A stretch of DNA of 9,658 bases from Clostridia bacterium (GTDB lineage Bacteria; Bacillota; DSM-521; Neomoorellales; Neomoorellaceae): the NCBI GenBank assembly GCA_030445875.1, contig JASUSX010000057.1:1-9658 (forward strand), read 5' to 3'. The position numbers were made by a program, and so were the translations under genes. A model generated the notes under the pieces. That model was not told the origin of the DNA and did no database searches. It saw only the letters and a list, made by a program, of their open reading frames with translations. Shown here piece after piece: positions 1-5,505 of this stretch (positions are counted from its first letter, which is position 1; each line of letters opens with the position of its first letter).

Positions 1-174
1 GGTTCCCTTCGGACGCTGGTTGCGCCATTATACTTGTATCGAACTCGTCTGGCTTCGGGCGCGGCCACATCTCGGCCTGCGGCCTCAAACAGGGTGACTG
101 CGCTTATCCTCAGCCAGCCTCGTTCTTCTGAACTAAGCGCAAAGGCGCCCTCCGGGAACCTGCCTCACCCCCTC
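1..174 (-). ncRNA. Candidate structured non-coding RNA, possibly raiA-like, reaching the window edge
   Basis: No convincing reading frame or ribosome site is seen here. On the minus strand GGTTCCC (160-154) pairs perfectly with GGGAACC (7-1), joining the ends. GGA (153-151) pairs with TCC (13-11) past a 3-base bulge (10-8). Inside, CTGGCT (117-112) pairs with AGCCAG (54-49), and GGCC (84-81) with GGCC (77-74) around a GCA loop. GCGCC (148-144) can pair either with GGCGC (26-22) or locally as GCGC. Unpaired stretches between helices are purine-rich, as in complex folded RNAs. The outer strand GGGTGAGGCA (170-161) may pair beyond the left edge, so the 3' end may be missing. The raiA family is a candidate by size, complexity and host phylum, but I cannot confirm it. 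It does not fit c-di-GMP, tmRNA or RNase P consensus. Confidence 0.45.
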
Positions 175-181
175 TAGCGCT

Positions 182-952
182 TTACCGCAGGCTACCCACT
201 TCGTTGACACTCTTGCCCAGGGTCTGGTCTTCGGCCTGGATGGCCCGCTGGTTGGCCTCGTAGGCCCGCAAGACCGCCAGCATATCCACCATCTCGCGGG
301 TAACATCCACGTTGGCCTTTTCCAGCCACCCCTGCCGGACCTGGACCCCCGCGGCCGACCCGGGTTGCACCCCCTGGGGGGCTGTAAAAAGGTTATCACC
401 CTGGCGCTGGAGCCGGGGCAAGTCCTGGCGGGCGAAGGTTACGATTTGAAGCTGGTCCACCACCTGGCCATTGACCAAAACCTGGCCGCTCCCGTTCACC
501 TGGAAGTTGGGGGTGCCGGCATAGACCGGGCCATACGGCCCCTGGAGGTAGTGGCCCTCCGGCGTGACCAGGAAGCCGTCGGCGTCCATGTGGAAGGAAC
601 CGTTGCGGGTGTAGGCTACCCCCGCCCCCACCTGGACGGTGAAAAACGCCAGGTTTTCTCCCCCTCCCGCCTGAACCAGGGCTAGGTCCGTGGAGCGGCC
701 GGTTTCCTCCAGGACACCCGGGGCATAATTGGTGTGAACGCCGTCGACCATAACGCCGGGACCCAGGTTACCCACCGGGGTGGCCCGGCCCTCCCCCAGG
801 CGGTAGAGGAGCATCTCGGGAAAAGGCTGTGTGGTGGCAGTCTCGCCCTTAAAGCCGCTGGTTGTCGCGTTGACCAGGTTATTGCCAATGACGTCCTGGC
901 GCATTTCCTGGACAATCATGCCGGTAGCCGACATGTACAGACCGCGGATCAA
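182..952 (-). CDS. Flagellar rod protein, FlgF/FlgG (FlhO/FlhP) type
   Basis: A 256-residue hook-basal body protein that should form part of the rod. The N-terminal rod domain (about 1-35) starts MIRGLYMSATGM and has DVIGNNLVNATTSGFKGE (20-37). The middle contains LEETGRSTDLAL (81-92) and YTRNGSFHMDADGFLV (114-129), hallmarks of the family. The C-terminal D0 helix (about 210-252) contains NVDVTREMVDMLAVLRAYEANQ. Lengths of FlgF (about 251) and FlgG (about 260) do not separate the two, so I give no symbol; in Bacillus nomenclature it would be FlhO or FlhP. The start is TTG, supported by a consensus ribosome site. Rod proteins are exported through the gate encoded upstream. Usually two paralogues lie in tandem; the 181 bases after this stop hold no second copy, though one could lie beyond the left edge. 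Confidence 0.92.
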   Translation of the reverse strand: MIRGLYMSATGMIVQEMRQDVIGNNLVNATTSGFKGETATTQPFPEMLLYRLGEGRATPVGNLGPGVMVDGVHTNYAPGVLEETGRSTDLALVQAGGGENLAFFTVQVGAGVAYTRNGSFHMDADGFLVTPEGHYLQGPYGPVYAGTPNFQVNGSGQVLVNGQVVDQLQIVTFARQDLPRLQRQGDNLFTAPQGVQPGSAAGVQVRQGWLEKANVDVTREMVDMLAVLRAYEANQRAIQAEDQTLGKSVNEVGSLR

Positions 953-960
953 TCTTCCCG

Positions 961-968
961 CACCTCCT
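961..968 (-). promoter_or_regulatory. Shine-Dalgarno site of the rod protein gene
   Basis: AGGAGGTG follows immediately after the stop of the MltG-like gene and lies eight bases before the TTG at 952. It is the strongest ribosome site in the window and fixes that TTG as the start, which also matches the conserved MIRGLY beginning of FlgF/FlgG proteins. Confidence 0.88.
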
Positions 969-1358
969 TTAGCTGGTTAAACGCTTGATTATGGCCTTGA
1001 TGTCCCCCGGGGGAAGGTAATAGGAGCCGGCCTTTAATTGCTGCTCCACCCCCTGACGGTGGACCTCGGCCTCGAAGGCCGCCGCCCCCGCTACCCCCTT
1101 GCTCTCCAGGAGGGCGGCAATATCCTCCAGGCCGGCCCCGGCCGGGATGGTCACCAGGACCTCCCCCCTGGCGTCAGCGGGTACCGGGGGCGGGTTCGCC
1201 GGCCGGGTGGAGGCCTCCGGCCCCCGGGTATCAAGCGGCATGGGCACCACCTCTTCCCGGAAGACCATGCCATACTCCCGGGCGCGGGCAATAATCTCTT
1301 CCCTTGTGGGACCGTGCTGGAAAAGGAGCAGGGCCAGCCCCGCCAGGAAGAAACCCAA
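969..1358 (-). CDS. Short membrane protein with an MltG/YceG LysM-like domain only
   Basis: Function unknown. The 129 residues from the TTG at 1358 comprise a hydrophobic stretch (about 2-13), a segment TREEIIARAREYGMVF (18-33), a Pro-rich linker (about 47-62), and a C-terminal domain (about 66-129). That last domain has the pattern of the LysM-like part of MltG/YceG: VTIPAGAGLEDIAALLESKG and LKAGSYYLPPG. MltG is an endolytic murein transglycosylase; the catalytic domain that should follow is entirely missing, so enzyme activity is unlikely. A wall-binding or rod-passage role is speculation. The 1358 start cuts the membrane helix in half. The frame stays open and hydrophobic to an ATT codon at 1424, which would give 151 residues and overlap the preceding gene by 25 bases. 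The TAA stop flows straight into the ribosome site of the rod gene. Confidence 0.7.
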   Translation of the reverse strand: MGFFLAGLALLLFQHGPTREEIIARAREYGMVFREEVVPMPLDTRGPEASTRPANPPPVPADARGEVLVTIPAGAGLEDIAALLESKGVAGAAAFEAEVHRQGVEQQLKAGSYYLPPGDIKAIIKRLTS

Positions 1359-1399
1359 CCCCAGGCCTAGACTCAGGGGTGCCCACAGACCGCCCTGCT

Positions 1400-1951
1400 T
1401 TAACGCCTTAAGTTGAGGATTAATGCGATCTCACCCTTTCCCCGGCCGAACCGCCGTGCCAGGCTGTCGATACCCTCGCCGGCAGCGTGGGCCAGGCGGA
1501 TCTGCTCCCGCACATCCCCGGGCGCCCGGGCCGGGTCCGTCGCTGCCGGCGACGCGGCCGGCAGTTGCCCGGCCGGTTTCTCTCCTGCCCCGGCCCCCGC
1601 TTCTGTTACCTCCCCGGCGGCCGCCTGGCCGCCGGTCGCTACCCCGGCCGCCGCTGGCGCCGGGGCGACCCCGCCTTCCCCCGCCAGGGCCTTGGCCAGG
1701 TAAGCAGGGAAGGCCTGGCCGCCCGCCGGGGTTTCCCCTGACCCCGATGCCGGCGCCGCCAGCCGGGCCTTAAGATCCGCGATTTCTGCCTGCAACGCGG
1801 CCAGGTGCGCCGCCAGGTCTTCCGCCCCGGCAGGCGCCTCGCCCCCTTCCGGTTCCGCCCGGTTTAGCGGGGTGGCCAGCACCACCTTCAGGGCCGGGAG
1901 CAAACCCGCGACCATCAACACTACCCCGGTTAACAAGAACAGGTAAGCCAC
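1400..1951 (-). CDS. Small membrane-anchored SwrB/YlxL-like protein
   Basis: This 183-residue protein sits directly after the sigma-28 gene, where B. subtilis has swrB. It has one N-terminal membrane helix (about 3-27), a short coiled coil (about 43-65, ALQAEIADLKARL), and a long Ala/Pro/Gly-rich linker (about 66-146). A conserved-looking C-terminal helical module follows (about 147-183; REQIRLAHAAGEG, SLARRFGRGKGEIALILNL), resembling the helix-turn-helix-like tail of YlxL-type proteins (DUF6115, from memory). SwrB in B. subtilis promotes FliP-dependent export gate maturation; the same role here is inference from position and architecture. The start is GTG with GGGGTGG five bases upstream, 12 bases after the sigma stop. 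A longer protein in another frame over this region is excluded by the operon fit. Confidence 0.72.
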   Translation of the reverse strand: MAYLFLLTGVVLMVAGLLPALKVVLATPLNRAEPEGGEAPAGAEDLAAHLAALQAEIADLKARLAAPASGSGETPAGGQAFPAYLAKALAGEGGVAPAPAAAGVATGGQAAAGEVTEAGAGAGEKPAGQLPAASPAATDPARAPGDVREQIRLAHAAGEGIDSLARRFGRGKGEIALILNLRR

Positions 1952-1963
1952 TCAAACCACCCC

Positions 1964-2728
1964 TTACCCTTCCCTGAAATCGGCCAGGTAACGGCGTAAA
2001 TTAGCGACTGCCCGGCCGTGGAGCTGGCAGACCCGGGATTCGGATACCCCCAGGACCCGGCCGATCTCCTTTAGCGTCAGGCCTTCATAATAGTAAAGGG
2101 TCAGGACCAGGCGATCTTTCTCCTTCAACTGCTCAATTCCCTGGACCAGGGCCTGGCGTAGTTCCTCCTGCTCATAATGACCTACCGGGTCCGGGCTCTG
2201 GGGATCAGGCAGCATCTCACCCCTGGTCGTCCCCTCTTCCCCTTCCCGGTCAAAGAGAAAGTCCTCCAGGGAAAGGACGGCCATCTGCGCGCCCCTCTCC
2301 ATCAGGTCGTGGAGTTCCTCGACCGGTATCCCGGCCACCGCGGCCACCTCCGCGTCGCTCACCTCGCCCCCCTGCTCCTGCTCCAGGCGGCGGTACACCT
2401 GGCTCACCCGGCGCAGCTTTTCCACCAGGGTCCGGGGCGCCCAGTGGGCCTGGCGCAGGGCGTCGAGGATGGCGCCCCGGATCCGCTGGGAGGCGAAGTT
2501 CTCGAAGTTAACCCCCCGGGAGGGGTCGAAGCGGTCAATGGCCTCGATGAGGCCGATAATACCGTACCCGACCAGGTCTTCCTGGTCCAGGTGGCGCGGC
2601 GGCTTCACGGCCAGGCGGCCCACATGGTATTTCACCAGGGGCAGGTACTTCAACACCAGCTCCCGGCGCCCGGCTTCCCCGCCCCCGGCCAGGTAGTTCG
2701 CCCAGACGGCGCTATCCCGAACTGCCAT
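1964..2728 (-). CDS. sigD: Flagellar sigma factor sigma-28 (FliA/SigD/WhiG family)
   Basis: A 254-residue group 3 sigma factor that directs RNA polymerase to late flagellar, motor and chemotaxis promoters. Region 2 spans about 28-93 (core binding and -10 recognition, with LDQEDLVGYGIIGLIEAIDR and the NFASQRIRGAILDALR stretch). Region 3 is about 100-145, and region 4 about 193-248, with helix-turn-helix LTLKEIGRVLGVSESRVCQL. Region 1.1 is absent, as usual for this class. Start is ATG, with a GAGGGG site inside the end of the PilZ gene. Activity is normally held by the anti-sigma factor FlgM, which is not in this window. Gene order (fla operon, sigma, then a small membrane protein) matches sigD-swrB of B. 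subtilis. FliA and WhiG would be equivalent names. Confidence 0.95.
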   Translation of the reverse strand: MAVRDSAVWANYLAGGGEAGRRELVLKYLPLVKYHVGRLAVKPPRHLDQEDLVGYGIIGLIEAIDRFDPSRGVNFENFASQRIRGAILDALRQAHWAPRTLVEKLRRVSQVYRRLEQEQGGEVSDAEVAAVAGIPVEELHDLMERGAQMAVLSLEDFLFDREGEEGTTRGEMLPDPQSPDPVGHYEQEELRQALVQGIEQLKEKDRLVLTLYYYEGLTLKEIGRVLGVSESRVCQLHGRAVANLRRYLADFREG

Positions 2729-2733
2729 ACAGC

Positions 2734-3393
2734 CTATCCCCTCTGGCGCCTTTCTTCTAAGAGTCGCTGGAAGACAAAGGCGATAATCTGGTCTTCCTGC
2801 CGTTCACTGATCCCTTCGAAAGCCACACCTACTTCATAGCGCCTCACGCCGTCGATCTCCCGCGGCCGGACGCGTTTAACCCGGGCGGCCAGGCGCAGGG
2901 GCAGTTGGTGCCGGCGGCCGGGTATACGCAGTTCCAGGTAGAGCAGGCTGTCCACCTCAGGGGGCTCCCGTAGCACCAACTGGGACCCGCCCCCGCTGAG
3001 ATCCACGGTAACCCCCCTTTTATAAGGCCGGGGAGGGCGGTGGGGCCAGTCGACCGGCGGCCAGGGGGCGTAGCGAAACTCCAGGGCCGCTTTCGCCCGC
3101 ACATGGGAACGCACCTGGATGCGCCGGTAATCAACAGGGTAAGCCAGGTAATAAACCGGGGCCGGCCCTCCCTGGTAGCCCTGCACCCGGGTCGCAAACT
3201 CGTAGCGGGCGTCTTCCCGGTGGCAGGTTATCTCCACCTTGTCCCCGGTCCCCAGGACCATTTCCTCGCTGCCGGGAGCCAGGACGGCAAAACCTTCTTC
3301 CCCTACTTCCTGGATAAGGGTGCGTATTTCTTTACCCGCATCTTTTCTGATGCTTACCGGCAAGTTGATCTGGATAAAGCCCGGCCTGGCCAT
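2734..3393 (-). CDS. YcgR-like PilZ domain protein, probable c-di-GMP motility brake
   Basis: This 219-residue cytosolic protein has two parts: an N-terminal beta-rich YcgR/YpfA-type domain (about 1-88) and a C-terminal PilZ domain (about 89-215). The c-di-GMP signature is present: RRIQVR at 90-95 (the RxxxR element) and DLSGGG at 131-136 (the D/NxSxxG element). Intact ligand residues suggest real c-di-GMP binding. Family knowledge: YcgR in Escherichia coli and YpfA (MotI/DgrA) in B. subtilis slow or disengage the motor when c-di-GMP is high. Its place between flhG and the sigma factor supports a motility role. The start is ATG with only a weak GGGG upstream. The last codons before the TAG stop contain the ribosome site of the sigma gene, five bases away. 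It lacks the transmembrane segments and the long linker seen in Alg44- or BcsA-type PilZ proteins. Confidence 0.88.
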   Translation of the reverse strand: MARPGFIQINLPVSIRKDAGKEIRTLIQEVGEEGFAVLAPGSEEMVLGTGDKVEITCHREDARYEFATRVQGYQGGPAPVYYLAYPVDYRRIQVRSHVRAKAALEFRYAPWPPVDWPHRPPRPYKRGVTVDLSGGGSQLVLREPPEVDSLLYLELRIPGRRHQLPLRLAARVKRVRPREIDGVRRYEVGVAFEGISERQEDQIIAFVFQRLLEERRQRG

Positions 3394-3410
3394 GCTATTA
3401 TCAACCCCTT

Positions 3411-4262
3411 TTATCTCCCCAGTAAACGTCCCAAGCGCTGCCAGAAGCCCTGGCCCCGGCCCGGCGGCAACTCCCCTCCCTCCTGGCCCAGGAGTCTCAC
3501 CGCCGCTTCTGCCAGGGCCCGGGCCGCCGGACAGCGGGGGTATAACTCGCTGAAGGGCTGCTGGCAGCGTACGGCCTGCCCCACCCGGTGGTCCTCGGGG
3601 ATAACCCCCAGCAGGGGCACTTCTAGTTGTAAAAAGCGATGGCAGGCTCCCTGGATCCGGGCGGCTGTCTCCCGGCCTTCGGCGGGACTGGTGGCCCGGT
3701 TGACGAGCAAAGAGACGGATATCTGTAAGCGTTGCAGGGCCTTAATCAAGCCGTAGGCGTCGGTTATGGAGGTCGGTTCCGGCGTAGCCACCACCACTCC
3801 TTCCCCGGCTGCGGCCGCAAAACTGAGGACCGTCCGGGAAATGCCAGCCCCGCAATCCACCAGGGTTAGGTCCACCCCCGCTGCCAGGGCGGCCAGCTCG
3901 TCCAGCAACCGGTTGCGGGCCAGGGGGTCCAGGTCGGCCAGTTCCTGCAGCCCGGAAGCCCCGGGCACCAGGAGCAAGCCGTGGGGGCCCTGGGTAACTA
4001 TTTCCTCTAAGGCTCGCCGGCCGTTGATGACCTCCTGCAGGTTGGCGCGGGGTACCAGGCCCAGGAGGATATCGACATTGGCCAGGCCCAGGTCGGCGTC
4101 GAAGATCAGGACGCGCTGTTCCTGGCGAACCAGGATCAGACCCAGGTTGACCACAATATTGGTCTTGCCCACGCCCCCTTTACCGCTGGCGACAACCACC
4201 ACCCGCCCCCGCCCCGCCCGGCGCCGGCCCGCCAGTTCACGCAACCTGACCGCTTGATCCAT
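3411..4262 (-). CDS. flhG: MinD-like ATPase FlhG (YlxH), flagellar number regulator
   Basis: FlhG is a ParA/MinD-type ATPase that limits flagellar number and activates FlhF. I place the start at the ATG at 4262, giving 283 residues and beginning MDQAVRLREL. This matches the N-terminal DQAxxLR helix known to stimulate the FlhF GTPase; longer in-frame starts only add sequence that shadows flhF. Motifs: deviant Walker A GKGGVGKT (27-34), switch I region DADLGLANVD (55-64), Walker B/switch II DCGAGI (136-141; family members usually have DTGAGI), and EPTSITDAY (162-170). The last residues, FWQRLGRLLGR (273-283), could form an amphipathic membrane-targeting helix like that of MinD. It overlaps flhF by 26 bases and is followed after 17 bases by the PilZ gene, where Bacillus subtilis instead has chemotaxis genes. 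Confidence 0.95.
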   Translation of the reverse strand: MDQAVRLRELAGRRRAGRGRVVVVASGKGGVGKTNIVVNLGLILVRQEQRVLIFDADLGLANVDILLGLVPRANLQEVINGRRALEEIVTQGPHGLLLVPGASGLQELADLDPLARNRLLDELAALAAGVDLTLVDCGAGISRTVLSFAAAAGEGVVVATPEPTSITDAYGLIKALQRLQISVSLLVNRATSPAEGRETAARIQGACHRFLQLEVPLLGVIPEDHRVGQAVRCQQPFSELYPRCPAARALAEAAVRLLGQEGGELPPGRGQGFWQRLGRLLGR

Positions 4263-5505
4263 CTTCCGCCACTGCTTCCCAGATGCGCCGGGCCAAGAGG
4301 TGGGGTTCAGCCGCTTCCAGGTCGTCGGGAACATCCTGGCCGGTGGTTAGATAGGTCAGGGGTACACCCGCTGCCGCGGCTACGGTGAGGATGACCCCCG
4401 GGCAGCCCGACTCGTCGAGTTTGGTAAAAATCAGCCGGTCGTAATTGAGGCCGCGGAAATTCTCCACCGCCTGGAGCAGGTCCTGGCGCCGGGTAGCGCA
4501 ACTGAGCACCAGGTGCACCTCCCGGACGGGCATCACTTCCAGGAAGCCCCGGGTCTCGGCCAGCATGGCTTTATTTTCCGGCGCCCGGCCGGCGGTGTCC
4601 ACCAGCACCACATCGCAGTACTCCAGGCGTTCCAGGGCAGTACGCAGCTCCCGCGGCGTCATGGCCACTTCCAGGGGCAGGCCCATGATCTCGGCGTAGG
4701 TCTTGAGCTGGTCCACAGCGCCGATGCGGTAGGTATCCAGGGTGATGAGGCCCACCTTCCGTTCCTGGTAAAGGCTATGGCGGGCTGCTATCTTGGCCAG
4801 GGTGGTCGTCTTGCCCACCCCGGTAGGGCCGACAAAGGCCTGCACCCGCCGCCCGGGCCCGGCGGCCACCAGGCTGCTCAAACGGTCGGCCAGGCGGGTA
4901 CGGAGGACCTCCCCGATAACCTCGGACCCCCAGGAGGCCTCCAGGCCGGCTACCAGCTCCGCCACCAGGCCTTCCTCCAGTTCCTGGGCCAGCAGGCGCT
5001 GCCGCCAGGCCGCCAGGTGCTCTGGCAGGTCATCCCCCCTGCTCCCCACCAGGCGGCTTAACGCGGTTTTAATCTCCGCCAGCTCCCGCTGCAGGCCCTC
5101 CCAGGCGGGCCGGCTGCCAGGCAGCGCGGCGGGCGCCGTTGCCCCGGGGCGGGGAACGCCGGCCGTAGCCGGTGGGGACCCGGCCGGGATCGCCCCTACC
5201 CGGAGGGGCCCCGGCGGATTATCTCCCGCCGGGACGGCCTGGGTGAAGGCGCCTCCTTCCCCCGGCCCCGGCACCGAAGGCATGAGGGGTCCGGTCCTGA
5301 GGGGCCCGGTCCCTACCATCGGTCTTACCTCCGCCCCCTCCTCCAGGGCCGCCGTCACCTCCAGACGGGGCGGCAGGAAAAAGCCCCTCAGTCCCGGCTG
5401 GCGCACCTGGCGGGTGGCCACTATGACTGCCTCCGGCCCCAGGTCGCGCCGGATAGCCAGGTAGGCTTCCTTCATATCCCGGGCCAGGTAGCGTTTAATC
5501 TTCAC
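4237..5505 (-). CDS. flhF: Flagellar SRP-type GTPase FlhF
   Basis: FlhF is an SRP-family GTPase, homologous to Ffh and FtsY, that marks the site of flagellar assembly; its GTPase is stimulated by FlhG. The 422 residues show the family plan. The N-terminal basic B domain starts MKIKRYLARDMKEA. A Pro/Gly/Ala-rich linker spans about 60-135, an N-domain helical bundle about 136-215, and the NG domain follows. Visible motifs: P-loop GPTGVGKTT (226-234), DTYRIGAVDQL (257-267), DTAGR (303-307), TKLDE (361-365) and the closing GQDVPDDLEAA (389-399). All nucleotide-binding motifs are intact. The start is GTG, overlapping the flhA stop as GTGA, which implies translational coupling. The 3' end overlaps flhG by 26 bases. 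The linker is probably disordered and is likely the least conserved part. Confidence 0.97.
   Translation of the reverse strand: MKIKRYLARDMKEAYLAIRRDLGPEAVIVATRQVRQPGLRGFFLPPRLEVTAALEEGAEVRPMVGTGPLRTGPLMPSVPGPGEGGAFTQAVPAGDNPPGPLRVGAIPAGSPPATAGVPRPGATAPAALPGSRPAWEGLQRELAEIKTALSRLVGSRGDDLPEHLAAWRQRLLAQELEEGLVAELVAGLEASWGSEVIGEVLRTRLADRLSSLVAAGPGRRVQAFVGPTGVGKTTTLAKIAARHSLYQERKVGLITLDTYRIGAVDQLKTYAEIMGLPLEVAMTPRELRTALERLEYCDVVLVDTAGRAPENKAMLAETRGFLEVMPVREVHLVLSCATRRQDLLQAVENFRGLNYDRLIFTKLDESGCPGVILTVAAAAGVPLTYLTTGQDVPDDLEAAEPHLLARRIWEAVAEDGSSGQVA

Noticed and set aside
24..52. TATAAT on the minus strand near 32-27 as a promoter, followed by an ATG at 28-26 as a new gene start
   Set aside because: No matching -35 element at 17 bases and no Shine-Dalgarno site before the ATG; the bases lie within the predicted RNA fold.
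155..184. A sigma-28 promoter (TAAA followed after 15 bases by a -10 box) at the end of the rod gene
   Set aside because: TAAA is present at 184-181, but the bases 15 downstream read AGGCAGGT, unlike the GCCGATAT consensus.
133..399. Minus-strand open frame overlapping the end of the rod gene and extending into the RNA-like region
   Set aside because: It is out of frame with the rod gene, Trp/Arg-rich, and has no ribosome site. The rod frame is clearly the real one.
1038..3756. Many long open frames on the plus strand, for example around 1038-1773, 2177-2839 and 3040-3756
   Set aside because: Their products are low-complexity Arg/Pro/Gly/Ser-rich or lack family features, and they lie opposite well-recognised genes in GC-rich DNA. 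They are antisense shadows.
4263..4334. A longer flhG beginning at 4334
   Set aside because: The extra 24 residues show no family similarity and lie within flhF in another frame; the DQAxxLR N-terminus begins at 4262.
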